From the NCBI RefSeq assembly GCF_007671675.1, contig NZ_VCGW01000002.1, positions 372,001 to 436,000 on the forward strand: 64,000 nucleotides of DNA, read 5' to 3'. Under the pieces are notes generated by a model. That model worked only from the letters and a program-made list of their open reading frames with translations, ran no database searches and was not told the origin of the DNA. Positions 1 to 8,934 of this stretch are shown piece by piece. The stretch is from Marinobacter maritimus. GTDB lineage: Bacteria; Pseudomonadota; Gammaproteobacteria; Pseudomonadales; Oleiphilaceae. How positions within the stretch are numbered: position 1 is the stretch's first letter; every line of letters begins with the position of its first letter. A program made the position numbers and the translations under genes.

Positions 1-189
1 AAAGCCCCTTTCTCCGGCTCCCCGGAGGACAACAACACAGATGCGATCATCGGCAGCCCAGCGCTCCAGGGTGTCCCTGATCGTGATAATCATCCCCTCA
101 GAGAGTGCATTAAGTGTCGCGGGGGAATTCAGAGTCAATAAGCCGATATGGCCTTCGCGGCAGGGGAGTTCCTGAACCTCTACAGACAT
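1..189 (-). CDS. Enoyl-CoA hydratase/isomerase family protein, N-terminal part only
   Basis: The gene starts at ATG 189 and reads leftward off the window, so only 63 codons are visible. They match the N-terminus of the crotonase fold: a beta-strand with GLLTLNSP at residues 16-23, NALS at 27-30, then a W..DD.I spacing and VVVLRGAGERGF at 52-63, the segment that precedes the CAGGD oxyanion-hole motif in enoyl-CoA hydratases and 3-hydroxyisobutyryl-CoA hydrolases. A GGAG stretch lies about 10 bases before the ATG. The family acts on acyl-CoA thioesters in fatty-acid or valine breakdown. Which reaction this member catalyses cannot be judged without the C-terminal part. Confidence 0.8.
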   Translation of the reverse strand, partial: MSVEVQELPCREGHIGLLTLNSPATLNALSEGMIITIRDTLERWAADDRICVVVLRGAGERGF

Positions 190-407
190 TAATGGTTTCT
201 CCGGACGGTAAAATAATCTCTGATGTGACCTTTGTTCGTACTATGTCGTCAACCGGACATAAAATGAAGAGTACGAACGTCGAAGCAGGCGCATTGATCT
301 ATGGCATTTGTTCTGTGGCATGTCTGTGATATAAGTTTCTGCCAGTTGCTGTCCGGTTTCGAACGCCGGTTTGAATAACTTAAAACGATGATGAGAGGTT
401 AATCATA
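190..407. other. Divergent intergenic region
   Basis: This 218-base spacer separates the leftward crotonase gene from the rightward cytochrome gene and must carry both promoters. I could not pick out a convincing -35/-10 pair or a known regulator site. A short open frame crossing it is antisense to the crotonase gene and does not look coding. Confidence 0.4.
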
Positions 408-743
408 ATGAAATTTAAACACTATGCTGTTGCAGGGCTTTTTGCATTGAGCGCCGCGGTTCCTGCGGTATCTTCTGCTGCCGGCGATGCCGCAGCTGGT
501 AAGGCAAAAGCAGCCGTTTGTGCAGCTTGCCATGGCCAGAACGGGGTTGCCCAGATTCCGATGTACCCTAATCTGGCGGGCCAGCACGAGCAGTATCTGG
601 TCTCATCCCTCAAGGCGTACAAGAACAAGCAGCGCAGTGGTGGTCAGGCAGCCATCATGCAGGGCCAGGCAGCGGCGCTGAGCGACGAAGACATCGCCAA
701 CCTCGCAGCGTACTACGCCAGCCTGCCGGCTGGCGGCAAGTAA
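408..743 (+). CDS. Periplasmic class I cytochrome c (c553/c4-half type)
   Basis: A 111-residue secreted electron carrier. A signal peptide spans about residues 1-24 and ends at SSAAG. The heme attachment motif CAACH follows at about residues 39-43, and a methionine in the IMQG segment is the likely distal ligand. The C-terminal helix ([13 protein letters not shown]) is typical of small cytochromes c that shuttle electrons to terminal oxidases. It is about half the length of diheme cytochrome c4. GAGAGG about 8 bases upstream supports ATG 408. A strong hairpin follows the gene. It has no operon partner, so its redox partner is unknown. Confidence 0.85.
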   Translation: MKFKHYAVAGLFALSAAVPAVSSAAGDAAAGKAKAAVCAACHGQNGVAQIPMYPNLAGQHEQYLVSSLKAYKNKQRSGGQAAIMQGQAAALSDEDIANLAAYYASLPAGGK

Positions 744-753
744 ACGCCAGGCG

Positions 754-787
754 CATCAGTACAGCAGCTCAGGCTGCTGTACTGATG
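754..787. terminator. Bidirectional hairpin between cytochrome c and ppnN
   Basis: A perfect 14-bp stem (754-767 with 774-787) closes a 6-base loop between two convergent genes. The last codons and stop of ppnN are inside the right arm. There is no clear T-run on either side, so it may act as an mRNA 3' end protector or an imperfect terminator for both genes. Confidence 0.6.
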
Positions 788-2151
788 ATTCGGTAGCTCG
801 GGCGGTATGCAGAGGTGCCAGGCAGTTTCATTCGGTTCTGGGCGACAAACTGCTCCAGCATGGCCTCCAGAGGCTTGATCAGGGTCGGATCTCCTGAGAT
901 CTCGAAAGGCCCCTTCTCCTGCACTTGCCGGATCCCACCTTCCTTTACGTTACCTGCCACGATGCCACTGAATGCCTTTCTCAGGTTAGCGGCAATGAGG
1001 TGAACCGGTTGATCACGGTGTAATTCCAGCGCAAGCATGTTCTCGTGATCCGGCTCAAAGGGCAGCTGGAATACCGGATCGATTTTCAGCATCCAGTTGA
1101 AGTAGTAAGCATCCTGCATGGCCCGGCGGAAGGTTTCGACCTCCCTCATACCCTTTTTCATGGCCTGCGCCACCCGCACGGGATCATCAATGATGATCTG
1201 GTATTTGCTGGCGGCTTCGTCTCCCAGGGCGTTACGGATGAACTTGTCGATCATCTCGAAGTATTCAGCGTTTTCCGGCCTGCCGGTGAAAACCACCGGG
1301 AAAGGCAGGTCGGCGTTATCAGGGTGCAAAAGTATGCCGAGCAGGTAAAGGATTTCCTCTGCAGTACCTACGCCGCCCGGAAAGACAACTACGCCATGGC
1401 CGCAACGTACAAAGGCTTCCAGGCGCTTTTCGATATCCGGCATGATCACCAGCTCGTTCACGATCGGATTGGGTGCTTCAGCACCGATGATGCCCGGTTC
1501 GGTGATGCCAATGTAGCGGCCATTTTTAATTCGCTGCTTGGCGTGCGCGATCGTAGCGCCTTTCATCGGGCCCTTCATGGCGCCCGGCCCACAGCCAGTG
1601 CAAATGCTCAATTCGCGCAGGCCAAGCTGGTGGCCCACTTCCTTGCTGTACTGGTATTCTTCATGACTTATGGAATGTCCACCCCAGCACACAATCAGGT
1701 CAGGCTGGCGGCCGGGCTGCAACACCCGCGCATTGCGCAGAATGTGAAACACCATGTTGGTAAGGTCGTCCGGCTCATTACTTTTCAGAATCCGGGCAAA
1801 TTGCGGCGTGGAGTGGGTATAAACTATATCCCGCAGAACCGAGAACAGATGCTCACGAATAGCACGCAACATCTCGTCATCCACAAACGCGTGCGCTGGC
1901 GCATTGATCAGCTCGAGCTTCAGGCCTCTGGGCTGTGGTATCAGACGTATATCGAAATCCGTATGGGCTTCCATCAAGTCCTGGCAGTCATCGGTCACGA
2001 CACCTGTGTTCAGAACGGCCAGGGCGCATTGCCGAAACAGCCGGTACAAACCGCCTTCGCTTCTGTCTTTGAGCAAACTGACTTCGTGATTGGACAGTAT
2101 TTCCAGGCTGCCCTCTGGTGAGACAAGAGCATTGATGGTGGGTGCGGTCAT
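769..2151 (-). CDS. ppnN: Pyrimidine/purine nucleotide 5'-monophosphate nucleosidase PpnN (YgdH)
   Basis: A cytosolic enzyme that hydrolyses nucleoside monophosphates to base plus ribose 5-phosphate; the E. coli homologue is allosterically controlled by (p)ppGpp. The 460-residue length fits the long LOG-family members. The Rossmann-like core has TGCGPGAMKG near residue 186 and the family signature PGGVGTAEE at about 258-266. I place the start at ATG 2151 (MTAPTINAL, with AGGAG upstream) rather than the in-frame ATG 48 bases earlier, because alignment from memory with E. coli PpnN (ISPLGSMDML) begins here. It converges with the cytochrome gene and is divergent from thiI. Confidence 0.88.
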   Translation of the reverse strand: MTAPTINALVSPEGSLEILSNHEVSLLKDRSEGGLYRLFRQCALAVLNTGVVTDDCQDLMEAHTDFDIRLIPQPRGLKLELINAPAHAFVDDEMLRAIREHLFSVLRDIVYTHSTPQFARILKSNEPDDLTNMVFHILRNARVLQPGRQPDLIVCWGGHSISHEEYQYSKEVGHQLGLRELSICTGCGPGAMKGPMKGATIAHAKQRIKNGRYIGITEPGIIGAEAPNPIVNELVIMPDIEKRLEAFVRCGHGVVVFPGGVGTAEEILYLLGILLHPDNADLPFPVVFTGRPENAEYFEMIDKFIRNALGDEAASKYQIIIDDPVRVAQAMKKGMREVETFRRAMQDAYYFNWMLKIDPVFQLPFEPDHENMLALELHRDQPVHLIAANLRKAFSGIVAGNVKEGGIRQVQEKGPFEISGDPTLIKPLEAMLEQFVAQNRMKLPGTSAYRPSYRIISTAA

Positions 2152-2261
2152 GAACAGAAAAACTCCTGAGTGTTGCGGTAATACCCGATTTTGAGGCATA
2201 GCGCCAAAACGCTACACTAAGCGCCTTTCAAATCATACACCATCCGACCAAACGCCGATTT

Positions 2262-3716
2262 ATGAAACTGCTTATTCGTCCCGCCCCGGAAGTTGCAATC
2301 AAGAGCAAGCCTGTTCGTCGTCGACAGATGCGCCATTTACGACAGAACATTCGTAAACTTCTGGCGCGCCTGGATCACGACATTGTTGTGGAGGGCAGCT
2401 GGGACAGAGTCGATGTTGAGATGCCGGACGGCAGAGGGCTGGCCGGCCCTGTGGTTGATGCGCTTCTGCACATCCCCGGCATCTCGACTATTCAGGAGAT
2501 TGCGGCGTTTCCGTTTGTCAGCCTTGATGACATTGTTCAGAAAGCCGTTGCAGCCTTTGCTGATCGCCTCGGCGGGAAAAGCTTCGCGGTTCGGGTCAGA
2601 CGTCATGGGGAACACGATTTTCGCTCCATCGATCTTGAAAGGCTGACAGGAAGCGCGTTGATGCAGGCTGTTGCCAATGCCCGTGTTGATCTGAAGTCAC
2701 CTGAGGTGGAGGTGCGCATAGAGGTGCGAGGTGATCAGTTTCACATTGCCCGGCGTAGACATCGTGGCTTGGGCGGCTATCCACTGGGCAGTGTCGAGAA
2801 CGTAATGACGCTGATGTCCGGTGGGTATGATTCGTCGGTAGCAGCTTATCTGATGCTGCGCCGCGGCCTGCGCAGTCACTTCGTGTTTTTCAACCTGGGT
2901 GGCGTGGCGCACGAGGTGGGTGTGCGGCAGGTGGTTCACTATCTGTGGGAGCGCTACGGTGCGTCTCACGGCGCCAAGTTTATCTCCGTGCCGTTTGACG
3001 GAGTGGTAGAAGAAATCATGCGATCGGTCGGTCACCGACACTGGGGTGTGGTACTCAAGCGGCAGATGCTGAAGGCGGCCAGTGAGATTGCGCGGAACAA
3101 CAACGCGGTTGCTCTGGTAACCGGAGATGCTGCAGGTCAGGTGTCGAGCCAGACCCTGACCAACCTGAATGTCGTGGATCGGGCCAGCGACGAGGTGGTT
3201 CTGCGGCCACTGATTGCCATGGACAAGGAAACCATTATTGGTATTGCCCGGGACATCGGCACAGAGCCCTTCGCCCGGACTATGCCGGAATACTGCGGTG
3301 TGATATCCCAAAAACCCTCTACTCGAGCACAACTGAGCCGGGTGGAAGCTGATGAGGCGGCAATGGATCCCGAGATTCTTGCTCACGCCATTGAGGCCCG
3401 TGAAGATACCCCGGTCAGCGAGCTGCTGAGCACCCTTACGACGCCCGAAGAGGTCGAGCTGGTAAAAACGCCCGCTGTCAGCGATATTATTATCGACGTG
3501 CGCCATCCGGCGGAAGGCGAGCAATCTCCTCTGCAGCTAACCGGTAACGAGATTCTGAAGATTCCATTCTACGAGTTGAATCGACACATCGGAGAGCTTC
3601 CGGCCAATCGTCAGTATCTGCTGTATTGTGAGCACGGCACCATGAGCCGTATGCATGCCGTCCACCTGAAGGCTGACGGGCACGAAAACATCAGAGTTTA
3701 CGCGCCCGCCTTGTAG
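2262..3716 (+). CDS. thiI: tRNA 4-thiouridine synthase ThiI with C-terminal rhodanese domain
   Basis: ThiI makes 4-thiouridine at position 8 of tRNA and, in enterobacteria, supplies sulfur for the thiamine thiazole. The 484-residue protein has an N-terminal ferredoxin-like/THUMP region (about 1-165), a PP-loop SGGYDSS at 186-192 that adenylates the tRNA uridine, and a rhodanese domain whose persulfide cysteine is Cys456 (YCEHGTM). Cys345 (EYCGVIS) matches the resolving cysteine of the E. coli enzyme. The rhodanese part shows this is the long, proteobacterial form. The gene stands alone, divergent from ppnN and convergent with the deacetylase gene 4 bases downstream. Confidence 0.96.
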   Translation: MKLLIRPAPEVAIKSKPVRRRQMRHLRQNIRKLLARLDHDIVVEGSWDRVDVEMPDGRGLAGPVVDALLHIPGISTIQEIAAFPFVSLDDIVQKAVAAFADRLGGKSFAVRVRRHGEHDFRSIDLERLTGSALMQAVANARVDLKSPEVEVRIEVRGDQFHIARRRHRGLGGYPLGSVENVMTLMSGGYDSSVAAYLMLRRGLRSHFVFFNLGGVAHEVGVRQVVHYLWERYGASHGAKFISVPFDGVVEEIMRSVGHRHWGVVLKRQMLKAASEIARNNNAVALVTGDAAGQVSSQTLTNLNVVDRASDEVVLRPLIAMDKETIIGIARDIGTEPFARTMPEYCGVISQKPSTRAQLSRVEADEAAMDPEILAHAIEAREDTPVSELLSTLTTPEEVELVKTPAVSDIIIDVRHPAEGEQSPLQLTGNEILKIPFYELNRHIGELPANRQYLLYCEHGTMSRMHAVHLKADGHENIRVYAPAL

Positions 3717-3720
3717 TGCC

Positions 3721-4734
3721 TCAGCCGGCCAGCCCTTTGAAGAACTGCTGAACGTTCTCGCTCAGGGTGTCCAGATCGTAGCCGCCCTCCTGAACGACCA
3801 GCGTGGGCAGGCCAAGCTGGCGCATGTGGGTGCTGAGCCGGCAAAATCCTTCCGAGCTTACCGATACTTTGGCCTGGGGATCGTCTTTGTAAATATCAAA
3901 ACCCAGAGTCAGAATCAGCGCATCTGGCTGAAACAGCCGGATGGCCGCCATGGCCTCGTCCACCTTCTCGAAAAAATCACTTTCAGATGAGCCGTGCGGC
4001 ATGGGCATGTTGATGTTGTAGCCGTAACCCTCGCCTTCGCCGCGTTCATTTTCGAAGCCGGTAACCACAGGATAGAAATTGGTCGGATCGCCGTGAATGG
4101 ATATGTAGAGCACATCACTGCGATCGTAGAAAATTTCCTGAATGCCTTGGCCGTGATGCATGTCGGTGTCGAGAATGACCAGCCGGGGGAACCGGGATTT
4201 CATATGCTCGGCTGCAATAGCCGCATTGTTAAGATAGCAGAAGCCACCGGCGGCATCCTTGCGAGCATGGTGACCCGGTGGCCGGCAGACGGCGTAGGCT
4301 GTGCGATCGCCTGCCATCACTGCGTCGGCAGCACCTAGCGCAGTCTGGGCCGACCAATAAGCCGCATTCCATGTGTGCTCACCAATGGGGCAACTGCCAT
4401 CGGCCTGGTATCGGGCCGCTTCGGCAAGAATGCCGGTCAGGTGATTCGGGGAACGCACAAAAATATTGGAAATTACTTCTTCCCCCCAGTCGTCCATTTT
4501 CATCCAGCGTCGGTGGGCTGATTCGAGAAAGCGCAGATACCCCAGGTCGTGCACCTTGGAAATCGGGCCCGCACCATGATCGGAAGGCTGCAGCACCGAT
4601 ATGCCCATTTCTTTCAGGCCTTCCAGCATCTCGTTGGTGCGATCGGGTACTTCCTGAGGCTGACGCATCTGGCCCCTGGTGAAATAGGTTCGGGGCGAGT
4701 GCTTATCTTGCGCGGGATGGAAATATGCTTTCAT
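3721..4734 (-). CDS. Histone deacetylase-fold acetylpolyamine amidohydrolase
   Basis: A zinc hydrolase of the arginase/HDAC superfamily, 337 residues. The catalytic PGHHA pair is at 153-157, and the zinc ligands are Asp191 and His193 in DTDMHHG plus Asp280 in LGFD. EGGYDL near the C-terminus supplies the transition-state tyrosine. Bacterial members of this type remove acetyl groups from polyamines such as acetylputrescine. The divergent neighbour encodes an aldehyde dehydrogenase suited to the later steps of polyamine breakdown, which favours that role over protein deacetylation. AGGAG lies 9 bases before ATG 4734. The exact substrate is inferred. Confidence 0.82.
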   Translation of the reverse strand: MKAYFHPAQDKHSPRTYFTRGQMRQPQEVPDRTNEMLEGLKEMGISVLQPSDHGAGPISKVHDLGYLRFLESAHRRWMKMDDWGEEVISNIFVRSPNHLTGILAEAARYQADGSCPIGEHTWNAAYWSAQTALGAADAVMAGDRTAYAVCRPPGHHARKDAAGGFCYLNNAAIAAEHMKSRFPRLVILDTDMHHGQGIQEIFYDRSDVLYISIHGDPTNFYPVVTGFENERGEGEGYGYNINMPMPHGSSESDFFEKVDEAMAAIRLFQPDALILTLGFDIYKDDPQAKVSVSSEGFCRLSTHMRQLGLPTLVVQEGGYDLDTLSENVQQFFKGLAG

Positions 4735-4940
4735 TATCCGAACTCCTGGATTTCCGGTTCTATTGATATAGGCGCTGTATTCAACTGTGGCGACTGGGAG
4801 TATAGGCTCAGACAGAGGATGGTCAAAAGCCGGGCTATCGACTTTACAGGTAGAGATTCAGCATCCACTATGGAAGACAGATTCAAACTACGCAACCGTG
4901 CACCGTCTCAGGTGCAATTACTGACATAACAGGAGCCGAA

Positions 4941-6395
4941 ATGATCGAGTCACCACTGCTGGAAAAGCTGACTGGCTACATCGGCGGTCGCTGGACCGAC
5001 AACGAACAGGGCAGCACCTTTGATGTTTACAACCCGGCAACGGGTGAGGTAATTGCACAGGTTGCCTCCATGCCTGAAGACGAAGTGAAAGCGGCGGTCG
5101 AGGCGGGTAAGTCTGCGCTTCGCCTGACAAACCTCTACTCCATCGAAACCCGCAGAAAATGGCTGGAAGATATCCGCGATGCGCTTAAGGTAAACAGGGA
5201 AGAAGTCGGTCGGATTCTATGCATGGAGCACGGTAAGCCGCTGAACGAAGCTCAGGGTGAGGTGGATTACGCTGCCGGCTTTTTTGATTACTGCTCCAAA
5301 CACATTCAGGCGCTGGATGCTCACACGCTTCCGGAAACCCCCAAGGACTGCAGCTGGACAGTGCACTATCGGCCAGTCGGTGTTACTGCGCTGATCACGC
5401 CCTGGAACTTTCCCATTGGCATGATCGCCAAAAAGCTCTCTGCCGCCCTGGCAGCGGGCTGCCCTTCTGTGATCAAGCCGGCCAGCGAAACGCCGCTCAC
5501 CATGATTGCGTTGTTCACGCTCATGGATAAGCATGTGGATCTGCCAGATGGCATGGTGAACCTGGTCATGGGCAAAGCCAGCGTGATCGGCAAGGTGCTG
5601 TGTGAAAGCCCGGACGTGCCCATGCTGAGCTTTACCGGCTCCACTGAAGTGGGCCGCAAGCTGATTTTGGATACTGCTGACCAGATCAAGAAACTCGCCC
5701 TGGAACTGGGCGGTAATGCGCCGTTTATTGTGTTTGAAGATGCCGATCTGGACGCTGCCGCCGACAACCTCATTGCCAACAAATTCCGTGGTGGCGGGCA
5801 AACCTGTGTCTGTGCAAACCGGGTTTTTGTTCACGAAAAAGTGATGGATGCCTTTGGCAAAAAGCTCGCAGAGCGCGTGAATAAAATGACCGTGGGTGAC
5901 GGCATTGCAGGTGATGTCGACATTGGCCCGTTGATCAACAAAGCGGGATTCGACAAGGTAAGGCGCCACCTGGAGGACGCTCTTGGCAAAGGCGCATCGT
6001 TGGTTGCCGGTAAACAGCCAGGTGATCTGGGCGATGGCCACCTGTTCTTCCCGCCGACGGTCGTCTCCGGTGTAACGCGGGATATGTGCTGCTTCCGGGA
6101 AGAAACCTTCGGGCCGCTGGTGCCGATGGCAAGTTTCCAGACCGAAGACGAAGTGATCGACGCCGGCAACGATACCGAGTTTGGCCTGGCTTCCTATGTG
6201 TTTACCGCCGATGTGGAGCGCGCACAGCGGGTTGCTGCCGGCTTGAGGTTTGGGCATGTTGGCTGGAATACCGGCACCGGGCCCACGCCTGAAGCGCCGT
6301 TTGGCGGAATGAAAGCTTCCGGCACAGGTCGCGAAGGCGGGCATGAGGGGTTGTTCGAGTTTGTTGAAGCGCAGACGGTGCCTCGCGGGTTCTGA
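4941..6395 (+). CDS. gabD: NAD(P)-dependent succinate-semialdehyde dehydrogenase family protein
   Basis: A 484-residue aldehyde dehydrogenase that oxidises succinate semialdehyde to succinate, the last step of GABA and putrescine catabolism. The catalytic glutamate is Glu255 in LELGGNAP and the nucleophile is Cys289 in GGQTCVC; the paired cysteines three residues apart (Cys289 and Cys291) are typical of GabD. TPWNFP at 153-158 is the NAD-binding loop. AGGAGC precedes ATG 4941. No gabT transaminase is adjacent, so a related semialdehyde (glutarate or aminobutyraldehyde) remains possible. A good terminator follows. Confidence 0.88.
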   Translation: MIESPLLEKLTGYIGGRWTDNEQGSTFDVYNPATGEVIAQVASMPEDEVKAAVEAGKSALRLTNLYSIETRRKWLEDIRDALKVNREEVGRILCMEHGKPLNEAQGEVDYAAGFFDYCSKHIQALDAHTLPETPKDCSWTVHYRPVGVTALITPWNFPIGMIAKKLSAALAAGCPSVIKPASETPLTMIALFTLMDKHVDLPDGMVNLVMGKASVIGKVLCESPDVPMLSFTGSTEVGRKLILDTADQIKKLALELGGNAPFIVFEDADLDAAADNLIANKFRGGGQTCVCANRVFVHEKVMDAFGKKLAERVNKMTVGDGIAGDVDIGPLINKAGFDKVRRHLEDALGKGASLVAGKQPGDLGDGHLFFPPTVVSGVTRDMCCFREETFGPLVPMASFQTEDEVIDAGNDTEFGLASYVFTADVERAQRVAAGLRFGHVGWNTGTGPTPEAPFGGMKASGTGREGGHEGLFEFVEAQTVPRGF

Positions 6396-6414
6396 TCTCT
6401 TCGATGTGCTGGAA

Positions 6415-6449
6415 AAGAAGGCGAGCCACGGCTCGCCTTCTTTGTTTTT
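6415..6449 (+). terminator. Rho-independent terminator after gabD
   Basis: A perfect 13-bp inverted repeat (6415-6427 with 6430-6442) around two bases is followed by TGTTTTT. It lies 20 bases after the gabD stop codon and ahead of the uvrD promoter. Confidence 0.85.
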
Positions 6450-6494
6450 CAGGGCAGGAAAGCAGGCGCCCATCACAGCTGATATACTTCCGAC

Positions 6495-6510
6495 CTGTTC
6501 ATTTAACCAG
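6495..6510. promoter_or_regulatory. Candidate LexA (SOS) box upstream of uvrD
   Basis: CTGTTCATTTAACCAG has the CTG-N10-CAG form of the LexA operator and matches 11 of 16 bases of the E. coli consensus. It sits 17 bases before the uvrD start codon, where bound LexA would block transcription. uvrD is an SOS gene in E. coli, so the position is expected, but the match is moderate. Confidence 0.5.
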
Positions 6511-6527
6511 TAGCGAAAGTGTTCCCT

Positions 6528-8693
6528 ATGGATGTCTCCCACATTATTGATTCCCTGAATGATGCCCAGCGTGAGGCGGTTACGGCACAGAACGATCATC
6601 TGCTGGTGCTGGCCGGTGCCGGCAGTGGTAAAACCCGGGTGCTGGTACACCGGATTGCCTGGCTGATGCAGGTGGATAGGGTTCCGCCCACTGGGATTCT
6701 GGCGGTCACCTTTACCAACAAAGCCGCTAAAGAGATGCGCTACCGCATCGAAGAGATGATGAACATTCCCTCGCGCGGCCTATGGTTTGGCACGTTTCAT
6801 GGTATTGCTCACCGATTGCTGAGAGCGCACTGGAAAGATGCCGGGTTACCAGAGAATTTTCAGGTGCTGGACAGCGACGACCAGCTCCGCATGGTAAAGC
6901 GGGTTATGCGGGAAGCAAAGATTGATGAAAGCCAGTTCCCGCCCAGGCAAGCCCAGTGGTTTATCAGTAGCCAGAAAGACGAAGGCTTGCGGGCCGACCA
7001 CATTCAGGAAAACCCGGGGGATCACTTCACTTCCACCATGCTGAAGGTGTACCGCCGCTACGAGCAGCTTTGCCAACAGAGCGGATTGGTGGATTTTGGC
7101 GAGTTGCTGCTGCGCTCCCACGAATTGTGGCTACATCGGCCGGAGCTGCTGGCCCATTACCAACAGCGGTTTCAGCACATTCTGGTGGACGAGTTTCAGG
7201 ATACCAACACCATCCAGTACGCCTGGCTGCAGGTGTTGGCCAGTAACCGTGTTCCGCTGACGGTGGTGGGCGATGACGATCAGTCCATCTACGGCTGGCG
7301 TGGCGCAAAAATCGAGAACATCCAGCAGTACCAGCGTGACTTTCCCAACGCCCGGCTGGTGCGACTGGAGCAGAACTACCGTTCTACACAGCTGATTCTG
7401 AAAGCCGCCAACTCCGTAATTGCCAACAACCAGGGCCGGCTGGGCAAGGAACTCTGGACGGATGGCGTGGAAGGCGAGCCCATCAGCCTGTATGCCGCAT
7501 TCAACGAGCAGGATGAAGCCAACTACATCGCTGACAGCATCTCCAGCTGGGTTGATGAGGGCAATCTGCGCAGCGAGTCCGCCATCCTGTACCGCTCCAA
7601 CGCCCAGTCCCGGGTGCTGGAAGAGTCGCTAATGCGCCAGGGTATTCCTTATCGGGTCTATGGCGGTCTGCGCTTTTATGATCGCCAGGAAATCCGCAAT
7701 GCGTTGGCTTATCTGCGGCTGGTGCATTATCGCCGGGATGATGCCGCTTTCGAACGGGTGGTGAACGTGCCGACCCGGGGTATCGGGGCCAAAAGCCTGG
7801 CGGAGCTGCGTGAATACGCAAGCAACCAGAGCGTGTCCCTGTGGGAGTCAGCTGAGCGTTTGCTGGAGGCCGGGCAGGTGAAAGGCCGGGCGAAAACCGG
7901 GCTGCAAAAATTTATCGATATCATTGAAGAATTGTCCGCCATAGCAGAGGACGCGTCGCTCCACGGCCTTATGAAGGAAACGATCGAAGCCAGCGGCCTG
8001 AAGGACTACCACGCCAGCGAAAAGGGCGAAAAAGCACAGGCCAAGGTTGAGAATCTGGAGGAGCTGGTTAACGCTCTTGCAGACTTTCAAGTGGAAGAAG
8101 GCGTTGATCCGCTCTCGGAATTTATTGCACAGGCAGCATTGGATGCCGGCGAATCCCAGGCCGGAGATCACGAAGACAGCGTACAGCTGATGACCTTGCA
8201 CTCCGCCAAAGGCCTGGAGTTCCCGCTGGTGTTTCTGGCCGGCGTGGAGGAGGGGTTATTCCCTCACAGCATGTCTCTGGAAGAGCCAGGGCGCATGGAG
8301 GAAGAACGACGGTTGGCCTATGTGGGCATCACTCGGGCCATGAAAAAGCTGGTGATCACTTACGCTGAGTCCCGCCGGCTGTATGGACAGGAGAAGTTTC
8401 ATGCGCTCTCCCGTTTCGTGCGGGAGATCCCCAGCGATTGTCTGCAGGAAGTGCGGTTGCGCAACACGGTGACCCGCCCGGCGATGGCCCAGCGGCCAAA
8501 CGAAGGGTTGTTCAGTCAGGACTCTGCAAAGCAGTCCGGTTTCAGCCTGGGGCAAAGAGTTCGGCACCCGAAGTTTGGGGAAGGTGTTGTTCTGAATGCC
8601 GAAGGCAGCGGGCACCACACGCGGGTACAAGTGAATTTCGATGAAGGTGCAAAATGGCTGGTGCTTGCCTATGCACCCCTGGAAGCCTGCTAG
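6528..8693 (+). CDS. uvrD: DNA helicase II UvrD
   Basis: An SF1A 3'-5' helicase that unwinds nicked DNA in nucleotide excision repair and mismatch repair and strips RecA filaments. The 721 residues match E. coli UvrD (720). The Walker A motif is GAGSGKTR at 30-37, motif II is DEFQDTN, motif III is VGDDDQSIYGWRGA, and the C-terminal residues (RVRHPKFGEGVV) form the RNA-polymerase-binding Tudor-like domain. The start is ATG 6528 (MDVSHIIDSLN), identical in register to E. coli. A GTG nine bases earlier is in frame but would add residues absent from the family. Confidence 0.95.
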   Translation: MDVSHIIDSLNDAQREAVTAQNDHLLVLAGAGSGKTRVLVHRIAWLMQVDRVPPTGILAVTFTNKAAKEMRYRIEEMMNIPSRGLWFGTFHGIAHRLLRAHWKDAGLPENFQVLDSDDQLRMVKRVMREAKIDESQFPPRQAQWFISSQKDEGLRADHIQENPGDHFTSTMLKVYRRYEQLCQQSGLVDFGELLLRSHELWLHRPELLAHYQQRFQHILVDEFQDTNTIQYAWLQVLASNRVPLTVVGDDDQSIYGWRGAKIENIQQYQRDFPNARLVRLEQNYRSTQLILKAANSVIANNQGRLGKELWTDGVEGEPISLYAAFNEQDEANYIADSISSWVDEGNLRSESAILYRSNAQSRVLEESLMRQGIPYRVYGGLRFYDRQEIRNALAYLRLVHYRRDDAAFERVVNVPTRGIGAKSLAELREYASNQSVSLWESAERLLEAGQVKGRAKTGLQKFIDIIEELSAIAEDASLHGLMKETIEASGLKDYHASEKGEKAQAKVENLEELVNALADFQVEEGVDPLSEFIAQAALDAGESQAGDHEDSVQLMTLHSAKGLEFPLVFLAGVEEGLFPHSMSLEEPGRMEEERRLAYVGITRAMKKLVITYAESRRLYGQEKFHALSRFVREIPSDCLQEVRLRNTVTRPAMAQRPNEGLFSQDSAKQSGFSLGQRVRHPKFGEGVVLNAEGSGHHTRVQVNFDEGAKWLVLAYAPLEAC

Positions 8694-8713
8694 AGATAAT
8701 AGCGGGCTTTCGT
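8684..8713 (+). terminator. Likely terminator at the end of uvrD
   Basis: A 9-bp stem with one G-T wobble (8684-8692 with 8700-8708) contains the uvrD stop codon and is followed by TTCGTT. The T-run is weak, so efficiency is uncertain. Confidence 0.5.
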
Positions 8714-8881
8714 TCCAACACCATCCATTTTAGCAAAACTAAAGTGCTCGTTTAGCCAGCCCCTGTTGCCAAAACGAGCGCCACCTTGCCGACACACCTT
8801 TGCATAATGATGACGTCTCTGGCCTGGTATCTGTCTATCTCTTGCCAGAGGTGGGGGAATTGGTTAAATTACAACATATGC

Positions 8882-8905
8882 ATAAATGCGCGTATGTGCA
8901 TTTAT
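8882..8905. promoter_or_regulatory. Inverted-repeat operator candidate for the permease-amidotransferase-arsR locus
   Basis: ATAAATGC (8882-8889) is repeated in inverted form as GCATTTAT (8898-8905) around an 8-base spacer, about 30 bases before the permease start. AT-rich interrupted palindromes of this type near the promoter are usual binding sites for ArsR/SmtB repressors. An arsR-type gene is the third gene downstream, so autoregulation is the simplest reading. Confidence 0.55.
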
Positions 8906-8934
8906 AAAGTTGTCATTTAATTTCAGGAAAGTTT

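Noticed and set aside
114..329. A 71-codon plus-strand open frame before the cytochrome gene
   Set aside because: It is antisense to the clear start of a crotonase-family gene, has no ribosome site and no recognisable features.
1045..2121. A long plus-strand frame of 358 codons
   Set aside because: It lies antisense to ppnN, whose family motifs are unmistakable; long antisense frames are common at this GC content.
5217..6650. A 477-codon minus-strand frame
   Set aside because: It is antisense to gabD and runs across a terminator and the uvrD promoter; the sense strand has full catalytic motifs.
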